DNA of 64,000 bases from positions 1,364,001-1,428,000 of the forward strand of contig NC_080583.1 of assembly GCF_029962835.1 (NCBI RefSeq), in the 5' to 3' direction. The translations under genes were made by a program, and so were the position numbers. Of the stretch, positions 47,470-60,392 are shown one piece after another (position 1 is the first letter of the stretch; each line of letters starts with the position of its first letter). Origin of the DNA: Magnolia sinica. Its lineage: Eukaryota; Streptophyta; Magnoliopsida; Magnoliales; Magnoliaceae. The notes below the pieces were generated by a model that was given only the letters and a program-made list of their open reading frames with translations, searched no databases and was not told the origin of the DNA.

Positions 47470-48670
47470 CTGAATTGCTCCTAGCCGGCTTATAACCCAT
47501 AAGATACACCGAGAGAATTATCCCATTTGGCTCATTACTTCATACCCAATGCAAAAAGGCAGTAAAGGTCCAATTCAACATGTATGCCCATTGATCATAG
47601 GTCACGTCCAATTTGATCGTGGATATGGTCAATCTACAGCACGTTCCTCTTTGGGCAAAACAGATTTGAGGTACATCATGAGCTGCCCCATCGGAGTTGT
47701 GGTACAATACCCAGAGCCTTACCACTCTTCATCTTCTAGCTTAAAAGTTGAACGAGTTGATTTGGGTCGAGTCTTCCGGTTTTTGACCAATGACTGGGAG
47801 ATCCAAAGTCCAAACCGTTCGTTGATTTTATGAGGCTTGTCTATAGAATGTAAATTTTTGGGTTGGCCTGTGGACACATTAAAACCTATTAAAAAAATCT
47901 AAGACAACTGATTCGATCGGTCGCTGTTTGATCTCTCAACAAATGGACTGAATATATTTTCAATTGATCACCCCATGCGTAAAAGTAATGTGTGGTATCT
48001 CACTAATACATATAAGCCTTTGATTTGACAGACAGAGCACTAAAATAGAAAATAAAGTGGGTACCTATCTATTTACTTTCTGAGGCCAATGGTTCTCTTA
48101 TTACATAATGCAATTTAAAGAGATAAAAAAAATCATTTTCTTAAGAATGAACTATAGAAGTGAGAATCTAATTTCAACTCAATCAGCAATTAGACTATAA
48201 AAATCAAATGTCAGGCTCGGGCTGACCCTGTCCCAACTCAAACTAGACCCATTCATTGCCACCCCTATTTGTGGGATGTGCCAAACAGCTTAATTTATGC
48301 ACAGTACACATGGGTTGATACACATTAGATTTCATTCTCATTATGGGGCATACCCAAACATACCGTAAATCATGGTTTGCTTAGGGAATGAGGCACAGGC
48401 ACTTGCATTAACATGGCCTTAGCCTAGAAGATTCCAAACAGGCTTATTAAACTTAATGGGATCTCTTTTCACCAATGTTTTTGTGAGGCCCACGAGGCCA
48501 CCAGGGAAGGGTCCACAATGTAACTGGGTTGCTAACCGATTAGGTTCGGTCGGGTTGGGGTCAGCCCATTCACTAAATGAGCAAAGAGCTCTGGTCCCAA
48601 CCTGACGTGGCCCACTTAAGACTGACCAGTCCCAATCCATTGAATTGTAATTGGGTCGGGCTCTGACCCG
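47470..48670. other. spacer, nothing recognised
   Basis: No supported gene. A GGGTCGGGC-rich stretch near 48540-48680 may be a decayed hAT end. Confidence 0.45.
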
Positions 48671-48671
48671 A

Positions 48672-48899
48672 CCCAAACTGGTACGACCGACTCATGTTTA
48701 GATGGGGGAATATGGGGCAAAAGGAATGCCCGCCCTGGCTCGATTAGTGAATATATACACTACATAGGTATATTATATCTATGTGCCCAAACTGGTATGA
48801 CGGACTCATGTTTAGATGGGGGAATATGGGGCAAAAGGAATGCCCGCCCTGGCTCGATTAGTGAATATATACACTACATAGGTATATTATATCTATGTG
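48672..48899. repeat. 114-bp tandem duplication
   Basis: 48672-48785 and 48786-48899 differ at only about two bases. Both carry CCCAAACTGGTA, GGGGCAAAAGGAATGCCCGC and TATATACACTACATAGGTAT. Confidence 0.97.
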
Positions 48900-49091
48900 C
48901 CTAAACTTATCTTCTGTTAGTTTGTTAGTTTGTTTGGGTTCTGGGCTCAGTTGGCGTTGGATCATCTGACCCACCCCTTGATAACCTACATGGCAGGGCG
49001 GGGTGGGTAGGATTCAACCCAAGCCTCACCCATTTAATTAAAATAAGCTACATTTTCTATCCCAAGCTGGGGCTACTGTCCATTTAGCTTA

Positions 49092-50030
49092 GGGCCTGTT
49101 CGGATTCATGTATTGCATTGTACTGTACTGTATTCGGGTACTGTTCATGTATACAATGGACGGTTTTCAAAATACATATAAATCATTCAAATACAAATCA
49201 ATGTTTGGAGTGGAGGTATTATGGAGAATAGTATACAATATCTTATACAGATCAACGTTTGGATATCAGGTATTATGTCTGCGTATTGTACAACCGTACG
49301 GATTGGCTACACCCCCTAACACCGGCCAATGGCTGGTGGTCGTTGCTAAGTGGGCCCCACCAAGATGTATGTATTTCATCCATGCCATCCATATGTTTTT
49401 ACACATCATTTTACGGTCTAAATCCAAAAATGAGATATATCCAAATCTCAAGTGGACCACATTACAGGAAACGGTGTTGAATGAGCGTCGACCATTAAAA
49501 ACATTTTGGGGGCCATTATGTTTTGGATCAAGCTCATATTTGTTTTTTCTCTTCATCTGGGTCTGTATGACCTAATCAACAGATTGGATGTCAAATAAAC
49601 AGTATAGTGGGCCATAGGAGGATTTTAATGGTTGATATCCGATCACTATTGTTTTCATGTGGTGTGATCCACTTGATATTTATGTCCCTCTCATTTTTGG
49701 GATCAAGCAATAAAATGATATGTAAACATGGATGAACGGAATGGATGAAACACATACATCATGGTGGGGCCCTAACTCTGATAGTCATCAGTCGCGAATT
49801 CTCGAAAATGAGAATACAATGCAGTGCAGTCATTCAGCTATAATGACGGCATGCCTGAACTCTGACAAAACAATACCGCATTTTTGAATTTTTGGAAACG
49901 GACTGAAATTGTGCACATGGGATACCGTTCGTTATACGCTCCAATCCAAACGCTGTTTAATTAGAATATTCGGGAATATTCACTTATAATACGATACACC
50001 ACCCTCTTATATGCGAATCCAAACAGGCTC
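49092..50030. mobile_element. PIF/Harbinger-type element holding a nested Mutator-like MITE
   Basis: Ends GGGCCTGTTCGGATTC and GAATCCAAACAGGCTC are inverted, and TTA flanks both sides (49089-49091 and 50031-50033). The original interior is rich in ATACAGTA/TATTCGG words. The nested element occupies about 49294-49775. Confidence 0.7.
49294..49775. mobile_element. nested Mutator-like MITE, right end truncated
   Basis: Left TIR CGGATTGGCTACACCCCC. The interior is the reverse complement of the 14824-15363 copy (for example ACCATTAAAAACATTTTGGG and GTCTGTATGACCTAATCAAC). The right end stops after CATGGTGGGGCCC, without the last part of the TIR. Confidence 0.75.
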
Positions 50031-50294
50031 TTAGCAAACCCACCTCAGAAGCCAATCAGGCTAGCTGATCCGCGGCTAAACTGATCCATTGCCGCTCCAA
50101 GGCCTAACCAGGTCGTGCCCTTGTGGTGTTAGAAGGGATGTCAATAGACCCCGCATTACAAAGCCCGAGACTGAGGCTGAACCCTTGTGCAATTTCTATG
50201 CAAATGTTAGTGACATTCACTACTTAGTTACGGGTAGGGCAGCTACTTACCAAGTAAATCGAGCCCACCTACACACTCCACATGCACTTGCACC

Positions 50295-50360
50295 ATAAGG
50301 GGTGCTCGAACCCTTGACCTTGTGTTGAAACTCTGGTTAATCTACCATTACAGCACAGCA
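50295..50360 (-). ncRNA. candidate tRNA-derived SINE head
   Basis: On the minus strand, TGTAATGGTAGATTAA resembles a Pol III A box, and about 30 bases later GGGTTCGAGCACC resembles a B box (plus 50301-50313). This spacing suits a tRNA-like SINE promoter. No cloverleaf tRNA can be drawn, and the 3' end was not defined. Confidence 0.3.
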
Positions 50361-50532
50361 ACAGGTGCAGGGTTCCACACCTGCACAAGGAATTTAGTTT
50401 TCAGGCTCAAGTGTAATTACATTGTAAATGAGTAATCATTATTTACCAAGGTAATTACCTTCATCTACCTTCATCTTTCTCGACTTGACCGATTACTTTT
50501 TAAGCACTCAAATTGAGGAATTTGTAAAATAA

Positions 50533-50971
50533 ATATGGGGCCTACCATAATGTGTGTGGCTTATCCACACCGTCCATTCATTATGCCAAATGAATTTAAG
50601 GCATGAGTCCAAAAATTAGGCAAATCGAAAGGTCAAGTGGACCACACCACACAAAATTATGAGAATTAAATGCCTACCATTAAAAAGTTGTTGAGGCCCT
50701 TAGAAATTTTAGATCAGGCTTATATTTATATTTTTCACTTATCCATGTCCATGTGACCCTATTAACGGGTTAGATGGTAAATAAACGTCAACGAGGGCCT
50801 AGTAAAAGAATCAATTTTCAACGTTGGACAAATTAAGTCCATTGTTTCCTTTCATGTGAGCCAATTGAACATTAGATCTTCTTAATTTTTTCGGATAAAG
50901 CCTCAAAATATTCTAATAAAACAGATGGACGACATGGATATATTATATACATTATGGTGGGGCCCACAAAT
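50533..50971. mobile_element. Mutator-like MITE family copy
   Basis: Inverted subterminal words TATGGGGCCTACCATAATGT and ACATTATGGTGGGGCCC, and the family interior (GGTCAAGTGGACCACACCAC, GGTAAATAAACGT). Outer TIRs are lost. It probably sits inside a decayed PIF-like element, whose right end CCAAACAGGCTCG lies near 51090. Confidence 0.65.
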
Positions 50972-51105
50972 TTAAGTCAACATTTTTGGACCGGTTTCCC
51001 AGTGAAATTACTCACTCATTTTCAAACAGGTGAAAGAATGTAATAATTACTTTTTTACAGTGATTTACAGCAATTTACCTGTATTATAGAAAACCAAACA
51101 GGCTC

Positions 51106-52350
51106 GAATCTGGGATTTGGTCAAATCTCCATATATCCTTTCATTTGTATTACAAACTGGTGGCCCACCACCCGGTGTAGATATTACGTAACGAGCTGAT
51201 GGTACATCAAGCATGTGTGGATTCTTCCTCACACAAGGCAAATGCACTTAAGAAGCTCACTCGATCAGTGAGCCGATTCGGGTCTGTTTTCCATAATCTC
51301 TAATGACTTGTGGGACAATACGGATTGGACTCTACCGAGTCCGAGTCAACTCGGATAAGCTGCATCTGATTCAGGTGGGCCATTAAACGAACTTTAGGTG
51401 CCCTGCATATGTTTCACGTAACACTTGAATTATCGTATGCCACAGTTCATTAAAAAAAAAAAGAAAAAGAAAAAGAAAAAGAATAAAAGTTCACAAATGG
51501 CTAATGGAATGGAACAAAAGGAGATAATACAACCAAACGGTTACTTTCATTGTCGTAGATTCTTGAGACATGTCATGTACATAAAAGGAATTGAAAACTT
51601 TTATTTTGGCAGTTCTCTCACTAAACTGGAAGCAAAAGACATGGTTAAAGAACGGGTGTTATTTGATACTCTGTCCACGTATGATGCTTGATACATGGTA
51701 CACTTGCCATATATTAACTCAATTAAACCAACTAAATTGTAAAATCCTCTATTATTAAGATACTGTGTAAAATTCAGATTGGTTAAAGAACCTGATGAGG
51801 TCTACCTCACCGGAACTTCCTACTAGGGCGAGCTGTGTGGGTGCCACCGTGATGTATGCCTAACATCTACCCCATCAGTCAGATGCACCATTCCATGGTG
51901 GGACAAGGTCTTAAAAATCAAGTCAATCCATGACTTGGCTGGGCCACACCACATACAGCAGTTGAGAGGAGTTACCCTCCCATTAAAAAATTCATTATCA
52001 TTTATTGGGCCCACCGAAACGTGGTTCATAAATCCATCCCATCCATTGTGTGTGTCCCACTTGGATGAGGGGTCATAGAAGTTTCATCCCCATCCAAAAC
52101 TCATGTGGGCCCACAAAGTTCTTTCACATGTTTTAGGTATGTCATCATTTGGTTTTAGAAGTTAAGGCCCACATAAGTTTCGAATGATTTATTTGATATA
52201 CCATAAATTAAAGGTAACCCATCAAATGCACGGTGTTGATGTTCAACACACATCACGATCGGAACCACACAGCTCGACCTCGCAGTACCATATCCCATAT
52301 CCGAAGTAATGCTGTTTTAATTTTGAACTGTCCCATCAACGTCAGCAATG
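51106..52350. other. spacer with an (AAAAAG)n tract
   Basis: 51450-51486 is an A-rich AAAAAG microsatellite. 51830-52130 carries GGGCCCACC words of another MITE-like repeat without clear ends. No gene. Confidence 0.45.
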
Positions 52351-52352
52351 AA

Positions 52353-52447
52353 CGGATGAGACCTACAGTCAGTGGCATGCAAAAATGAACAGACAAGATC
52401 TTCCACATGATCCATTTTTGCATGCCACTGACCGTAGGGCTCATCCG
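52353..52447. repeat. 35-bp inverted repeat, strong hairpin
   Basis: Arms 52353-52387 and 52413-52447 pair over 35 bp with two mismatches, around a 25-base loop. The core GGCATGCAAAAATG is perfect. Flanks do not extend the pairing and no target duplication is seen. It could be a very short foldback transposon or a hairpin RNA precursor. Confidence 0.9.
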
Positions 52448-52449
52448 AT

Positions 52450-55400
52450 CAGAATGATTTTGAAGCTGTCCTACAAAGAGTTGTTCAGTCTAAATGGATG
52501 GTCCAGATTCATAAGCTGTCCTTATCTCCAAATGAGACTAGATGCATGTAAACGTAGACTTTTGACCCGCTGATCATTTCTCTAACGTGTAATGCGTCCA
52601 TTTTATGCCTTTCATTTTTAAATGTCCACCAACCTGGTGGTTAAATAATTAAATAATCATAAATTTCCATTCGTGTTACATCTCAACTGGGACCTATGAT
52701 TTGGACCCTTTAATTTTTTTAATTTGACCTTCCATGCCATGCGTGCAATTTCTAAGTAATTTCTATGTGCTTGCGTGTTCATCTGTACGACTCTACCTCT
52801 GTCAAAGTCGCGCGTGTACATGCTAAAGAATCATAGCAGCAACGCTGGTTATCATCAGTTCAAAATCTCACTGAAAACAAAATATTAAGAAGTATCTATT
52901 ATAAATTAATTAATAGGTTTAAAATATGGGTAAAAATGAATTAACTTAAAATACTTATTTCATTAAAATTGTGATAATTTCATGAATTTATAGAAATTTA
53001 AAAACTAATGAGATTTTGAAAAATGATGGAATATTCTCACAACAATAGTTTGATGAATTTTCTGTAAATATATGGTGAGGTTTTAAGAAAATGGGGGATA
53101 TTTATGACAAAGATGTTGATTATTTTATACAAAAATATTGAGAGTAGCACAAGCAAATCTCGAGTACGAATTACACAATGAAAAATAAACACAAACAAAG
53201 CAATAGAGAAAATATACTTTTTTACGTAACTCTTGCAAGAAAACACTACAGCACAAAGTGATGAGGACATCACTTCACGCACACCTTTACGTACGTATCA
53301 GAGGAGGCGGGCCACATCGATTTTCATGTTACTAGGCGAGTATCCGTGATCATGCTGAAGACCACATGTGCATGTGCCAGTATCTGGAAGACCCCACACT
53401 GGAAAGATGCATATGAGTTGCTTTATGGAGTGATCCAGACCATTAGATTAGAAGGACGCGATAATCGGATCATTGGATCGCATGGATCACATAATTGGGC
53501 CATTGATCATTAATCGTCCATATCAGTTTTAGACTTTATCATTTTTTATGATTTAATTTTTTATTATTTTATATTTAGACACATTTATGAGTGTTTTGGT
53601 TGATTTTATTTAGACTAGGGCTATTTTCGTTAAGATTTACAAGATGGGTGGATTATTGTAATTTTTGAAACTTCTTAGATCTATAAAAAGAGAGGGTGTG
53701 TGACCTCTCTTCCAATAGATTTTGTAATATAAAAAATGAAAAAAAAAACTATTGCTTTCTTCTTCCATCTTCATACGATTTGAAGATACATTCATGCGAT
53801 TTGGAAGGGAGATTGGTGTGCAATTAATTTTCATCAATGGAAGCGCGAGGTCTCCATCTATCCCCACACTATCTTCTCTCTTCTCCTTTGTTGAGGTATT
53901 TTCTTCGAATATTTTGATTCTCCCATCATAAGCCTTCATCCTTTCATAAACTCATATTTCCTTTACCTATCCACAACCCTAAACACTAACCGACCTAACC
54001 TATCTATTTCATGCCACACGTGTGACCGTACGACCACATATGTGAATCCTTCAGGTTGGCTGTATGGCCACACCTTGCCCCTTTTGGCTTTTCATCATCC
54101 TTATATCAAAACTTATTTCTTTCAATCCCAAAACCCAACCCTAAACTTAAAATCCTAATTTTTCTACTTTTTCAAATTACCCAAATCCTAATTTTTATCC
54201 TAAGTTGCAGTAGATCATCTACTTTCAAATAAACTATATCCCATGTTAATTGGATATCTCTAAATTTATTAAGTTCTAGTTTCGTTTTATTTAATGATCT
54301 TGTGTGATGATGTTGGCAACTTATGATAGGATTATGCATGATGTTCTTTTAGTTTTCACGGGATTCTTTATGATTATGAAAATACTATTTTTTATTAATT
54401 ATCTTAATTCTGCTACTTGATATTACATGTTATCTGATTTATGTATTGGTCTTGCGTCACAAAGAAACAAACAATTCATTATAAAAACAAAAGTATAAAA
54501 GATAAGATCTACTTACAGATGTGAAAACTCTAATTTCCTCCCTTACAAATCTAAAAATGATTTTGCTCTCATTGTTCTACCCTAATCCCATATTACACCC
54601 ATATATACAATGTTACACTCGGAATAGGAAACAAATCGCGCAATTATGCAAAATCGCGTGCGCCATCGGTCTAAGCTTTGATCGATCAATTGAGCCTCCG
54701 TGTTCGATCAATCAAATTGGGTGGTTGATCAATCAAGAACTTCCATTTCAACATAGATTAAAGGCACTCGATTTTAACTAAAAAACATATTACAAAAATT
54801 TTTAGTTTTCACTCATCAAATGACAAAAATTACCTCCACTAAGCAATGCTGGTTTGATATCCCTTTGATTAAAAGATAGCAGGATGGATGTACTGTTATT
54901 CCTCTATGATGCAAGCTAGAAATTGCATATATGCAAACTACACCATCCGAATAATGGGCCCCACATTAGATTCTCTATAAAATAACAAAGTCATCGGTGT
55001 CATGCCCTAACTTGCGCAGTCATTGATATCTGATGGATGGCCAACATGAAAACTAAATAGTGTTTTGTAAATAAGCTTACTTTTACAAGGGTTGCACGTG
55101 GATCACTTTGGTGTTTGTATGGCTTCCAACCTGTTCAAAAGGATTGGCCACCATAAAAATTGGATGCCACAAAAATCAGGCTGCTCTAACCATTATGCGG
55201 GTCACCAAGTGATTTCTGAAGTTTTGAGCGGTTGTTAATTGTTTTTTGTGATATGGCCCATGTCAGAAATGGATAGGTGTGTTTATATATATATATAACA
55301 TAAGGGGCATATTTAATGGGGTTAGATGGAACTGACGTGGGTCACACCATTTTTTTTTAAAAACAAGTGAAATCATGCCTAAAACATTTTAAACCACTTG

Positions 55401-56420
55401 TGGGGCCTACTGGAATGGCCTGAAATTTGGAGTGGCCCTTTATCCAAGTAGAACACACACAGAATGGGATGGATGTTTTAACCATATCTTAATGAGCCCT
55501 ATAAACAATAATAAATGTTTCAGTGGTTGGGCATCTACTCTCTACTCCTGTCTTGGTGTGTCCCACCTAAGTTATGTATTAGTCTGATTTTTTAGCCTAT
55601 TTCCCACCGTTAAAGAGTGAATATGATTGATGGTGTAGATATGCTCGACCTCATGAGAAGCTCCCATGAAGTGGACCTCATGGTACACACAGTCTCACAA
55701 AACTCCTGATAGTAACTAACCTCTTTCATTTGGATTCTTTCACATATGAGGTGGGCCATGTTGCTCAAATCTTTTGGCCTCTTTCACATATCAGGTGGGC
55801 CACAGCGTACAAAACAATGGACGGCTGAGATAAAACTTTCAAGCATCATTTGTTCGCTAGTGTTGTGAACTTTGGAGACATTTTTGGTTGAAAGTAACTT
55901 ACCCAAATACCCTTCCTTTTGGAGATATTTACGGTTTGACGGTCCCATGATGAGGCTGACCCTTCAAATGCATTATTTTCTTCGAACGCAGACAGGAGCT
56001 TGGTTAGTCCGACAGGCACCCATCTCCACGTGAAGGAGTTATTACATCCTCGTCCTCGGGCTCTCAGAGTATTACTCGGGTTATTAGTTCTGACAAATGG
56101 GGCCCATGGTTTGATCATCCAGACCGTTGGTATGTTGCCAACTAATGTTGATTGCCCATGTCTCAAAATTCCCCACATGTAAATGCCAAATTTCCAAATA
56201 CAACTAAGCATATGGGAAGATTTTCTTTTCCAGAGGGCATAGTCACTCCAAATGGTGTTATATAAATGGAAATAATGCAACTGATAAGTAACAATTATTA
56301 TTATGGAAGTAGTGAAACTTTGATACTCCAAAAACTGTGATGGATGATACGACATGTATTTAGAAATAACTTATAAAATTGTGTATATGGTATACAAATA
56401 ATTCAAATTAAATTACTCAA
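52450..56420. other. 4-kb spacer; one LTR-like promoter stretch
   Basis: No gene recognised. Around 53640-53780, TCTATAAAAAGAGAGGGTGT followed by a pyrimidine-rich run and an A tract resembles the core promoter of an LTR, but no partner LTR or coding remnant was found. A 169-codon minus frame (56355-55846) has no family resemblance. Confidence 0.4.
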
Positions 56421-56428
56421 ATAATGGG

Positions 56429-57038
56429 TAGGGGTGTACATCGAGTCGAACCGAGTCGAGCTGACCTCAGCTGGTTTCAGCTCGGCCACTAGTTGACCTT
56501 AGCTTGAACTCGGCTCGGCTCGGTCCTTGAGCCGGACTAACCAGCTCAACTCAGTTCGGTCAACAGCTCAGGCCAGTTTGAGCCGAGTATAAGCCAAGAT
56601 CTAGCTGAGTTCACCTATGCAACATTTTCACAAACACATGGACTGCACTTTCAAATTCTTACTAAATGTAAAACACCAGCAATGATTTTACAGATATTTC
56701 AGCAAACACCTTGTAAACAACATCAAAATCAAGAAAAAATGGAATTTGTTTGATGAAACATACTTCCATGCCATTGACCGACACTTCGTTGAGTCATTTC
56801 ATTAAACACTTGGTGAGCAACATCAAAGTAATCGAGTCACCGAACTGTTTCGATTCAAGTTGGGTTCAAACCGAGTTGAGTCGAGCTGGGGCTATCGTGA
56901 ACTCGGCTCAAACTCATTTTCGAGCTCTAAAAACCAGCTCGACTCGGATCGAATTCAGCTTCAAACCGAGCTGATTCGAGCTTTTGCGAGCCAAGTTGAG
57001 TGAGTTGACCAAGCTAGCTCGGTTCGTGTACACCCCTA
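56429..57038. mobile_element. 610-bp hAT element, GAGTCGAGC-rich
   Basis: Ends TAGGGGTGTAC and GTACACCCCTA are perfect inverted repeats. The 8-bp duplication ATAATGGG flanks exactly (56421-56428 and 57039-57046). Subterminal regions are rich in CTCGGCTCGG/CGAGTCGAG. No transposase. Confidence 0.92.
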
Positions 57039-57344
57039 ATAATGGGTCTGAGTTTAGATGTATCATTAACTAAAATTAAATATTTGATTATTAGACTATT
57101 AAAATGGTGGGCATTTATTAGACAATTAAAAATAAAAATTATCTCATGATCCTGTTTCAACAAATGAGTGTCCATGAATATTAAAGGTTAGGATTGTCGA
57201 TGATCGATTTAATTCGAGTTGTTGCATGCCACATGTACGATGTCTGATTGCCCAGGTAAGTTACGACATGTCACGTGTAATCCTTGAGTACTTGTGTATT
57301 GAGCTTTGTACGCTACCAGAGTATTAAATAACGTTGGTGCAATT

Positions 57345-57600
57345 GAATTCTCGACTTTGTTCAATGGATTGCTGCAGGCTCTGTACTTAGGCTTCAAACT
57401 GCCTGTCTTGAGGTGGAGGAAGATTCTCTGGTAGTCATCAACACCATTAATGAGTTGTAGGAGCCATCTTGGGATGTGGTGGTGCCCCATCTCATCTCAG
57501 CTGTAACTCTCTTTCACATAGGTTTGGGAAGTGGAACATCTCATACCAGAGAAGGGAATTCAATGATTGATGCTCTTGTGAGTAGCAAGCAACCATTTAC
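57345..57600 (+). pseudogene. RNase H-like (RVT_3 type) fragment
   Basis: From GAATTC the plus strand reads EFSTLFNGLLQALYLGF, then after a frameshift LEVEEDSLVVINTINEL, a stop, and EPSWDVVVPHLISAV with a terminal REGNSMIDALVS. The order of E-x-x-x-L-x-x-G-L, E-x-D-S, and REGN-x-x-x-D-AL is that of the plant RNase H-like domain found in LINE-derived and domesticated proteins. Broken by one shift and one stop; no neighbouring RT. Confidence 0.65.
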
Positions 57601-57697
57601 TATTACTTATGTTGCAGTCCCTCCTTTTATTTTGGTACATGTATATCAAGGCTTTTATCTGGGATTGTAGGATTTGACAATATCTACACGATCTTAA

Positions 57698-58315
57698 GGG
57701 CATGTTTGGGAGCATGGATTTGGAACCCCCTAAATTTGGAATCCGTTGGATTTGAAATCCTCTTGATGTGTTTGGCATCGTGTATCGTGAATCAACTTTA
57801 ATCCAAAAGTAGCTATACATGGTATATTTAATAGGGTTCAAATTTAATTACTGAATCAACTTTAATATCTCTAATTAGTGACTAATGTAATTTTTGACAC
57901 AATGATTGTAATAAGGCCGTTGAAATATATGCTTTGCCCGAAAATGATGAAATTCTGAGTCTCGGATGGGCCACAAGTATAAGATCGTGTTTGAGTGACT
58001 AACCAATGATTTTTAACCATTGTTTTACGTGGACAATATTTGGACGGTATTGACCATCTTATTAAAGTAATTATAGTGATGCAATTGATAATCTAATTAT
58101 TTTTGGATATTATTAGTGGGCCATGTGCCCAATATAATAATAGTAAGGGGACACACATATTACACATACAATTATTAAAAGGATTTTAGGTGTAATCCAA
58201 GCCCTCAGATTTCAAACCCCGTGGATTTGAAACCCCCGGTTACCTTATGCTGCCAAACAGTGGGGGATTTGAAATCCCTTCAAATCCTCCCAATTCCATA
58301 GTGCCAAATGACCCC
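57698..58315. mobile_element. Tourist-like (PIF/Harbinger) MITE
   Basis: Left end GGGCATGTTTGG and right end CCAAATGACCCC are imperfect inverted repeats with repeated GGATTTGAAATCC words near both ends. TAA flanks both sides (57695-57697 and 58316-58318). Confidence 0.7.
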
Positions 58316-58318
58316 TAA

Positions 58319-60384
58319 AGATTTTCACATAAAGTTAAAAATGAATGGTTAACAATTTGCTTAACTATTAGAGAAGTAGAAAGAAGCTAACCACTCTTCT
58401 GATCATGCGGTTAGGATAGTTATCGGATACGATCAACGGTTCAGATCATCTAAAGGTAGTCCAAAGAACATTGGATATCTTCTCATTACTTCTCTTGATT
58501 TTTTCTCCGGAATTTCTTAAATTGATGCATTTAGTGATGTAATACCACTCTTTAAAGGGAAGAACCGAAAGGATTAAAAGGAATTTGGATATAATAGAGT
58601 TGGCTTATCCCAATTACATCCAAACTCTCTACTTTATCCCAATCCTCTCTCATTTGAATTGGTATCACGAGAGAATGAGATTTGAAAAAAAAATAAAAAA
58701 ATCCAATTAAGAATATTCAAGGAATATTATGTGGGACCTATCATTAGTAGTTGCTCACAAGTGAGCCACATGGGCCTGCATACGACACAATCGTTGTGAA
58801 AAAAAAATATAATGTGGTGGCATTTTTATATAGAGGTATGAGATTGCTTTTCTTATTCAAATTAGAAGAGGAAGAGATTAGATATCCTAAAGAGAATCAA
58901 TATAAAGTGGAATTGGTAATTTAAAATTGGGATTGCTTTTTAGAATTCTTTTCTACTTTTTTTTTTTCTATTAAAATTATAAAATTATCTAAAGCTAGAT
59001 TCAGCTGAATCTTTTTGGATTGGCTGAGTCATTCGGCTCTTAATTAAGGTAGGAAAATCAGACATAAGTTACCTTGGTTTTCTCAACCCATGTTGGGTTG
59101 ACTCTCTGTCTCTCTCTCTCACCACACGCGCGCGCGCACGCACACATGTATATATGTATGCGAACTTTTTTTAGAACTCATTGTACGCTATGTGCAGCAC
59201 CTCAAGAAACCCACCGTCCAATTTTTTACTTTGATCTAAAACTTTGCTGGGCCATGAAAAATGAAAACAGTTTCTTTCCTTGATTTGCATTTCTCTTACA
59301 CCTGATTAAGGGGTTTGATGACGCACCAAGGTGGATCTACACACAAACCCATTATTGTTCCACTGGTGTGGCCCATCTGAGCTGTTTATCTATCTAATTT
59401 TTTGGCCTTAGGACCTAACATCAAGGATGGAACATAATAGATGGAGTGGATTTTACACATACAACACTGTGGGCCCCACTGGCTTCGGTGTTTTAAGCAC
59501 AGCCTGAAATAGGTGTGGCAGATTACTCCAGTGGAGCATCAAATAACTCCTGGGGCATCATAATAACAGCTTTTAACTTTCAAATGCAACATATACGCTG
59601 TATGTGGGGCCCGCAGAGTTCCACTTCTGAAATTGATATTTACCCCCCTACCCCGTGAAGCAGGAGTGATATTTACTCCCATCCGAATTGACAGGTACAC
59701 CAAAACGTTGAAAAAACTATATTTGTTTTTATTTTTGGGTAGAAAAGAAAGGGCTATCTGTCCGAAGGGGGTGGGTGTAAAAGGCATCTCTGTTTTAAAT
59801 ACCGGACATCAATGGCTGGATTTTTGCATGAAAGAGCTGGCAATATCCTTAAGGGAGCTGTTTTTAAGCCAGCCACACGTGCACAAGTCAGCTAATGCAC
59901 ATACCACAACAAATGCCAGCGTGACAGATATGTAAAAATATCCGAGCCATCCATCAGGTGGACCTCTTGCCATAGATTTTAGTGGTGGACGATAAAGGGG
60001 ATCCCTTTAGTAGGTGTGCCAACTGCCATCATATTAGAAATAAGTTGATGGCCTTTAGAACAGTTTCACAACCGTTGAATTTTTTAGTCAATTGTGGCAC
60101 ACTTGGGTAGTAGACTAACCTGATTGTTGAAATAAGGAATCCATGTGGTCATACACTTCTGATAGTGGATGTGGATTGAGTAATGCTCTTGTTTAGATTA
60201 AGTTCCCTCTATCTTCTAATATGGTGGGATTTAATTAGACAGCAAACTGCCTATGATATGAGAAGATAAAGCATATTTGAAAGTTATTTGATGTGGTAGT
60301 GTTTAGGAAACGCCAGGTTAAAAAAGCCCTAGAGCAGTGAGATTTGATTCATGGAGCCCCATATGCCATTACTAGACTAAACCA
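58319..60384. other. spacer, nothing recognised
   Basis: A short CT/CG-CA microsatellite lies at about 59103-59140. A GTGGGCCCCACTGG-bearing MITE relic lies at about 59310-59490. No gene. Confidence 0.45.
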
Positions 60385-60392
60385 CTTTTACA

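Noticed and set aside
51425-51691. 88-codon frame with Lys run
   Set aside because: Starts through an AAAAAG microsatellite and has no known relative.
55846-56355. 169-codon minus-strand frame
   Set aside because: No domain, odd composition, and no splice or promoter context; likely chance.
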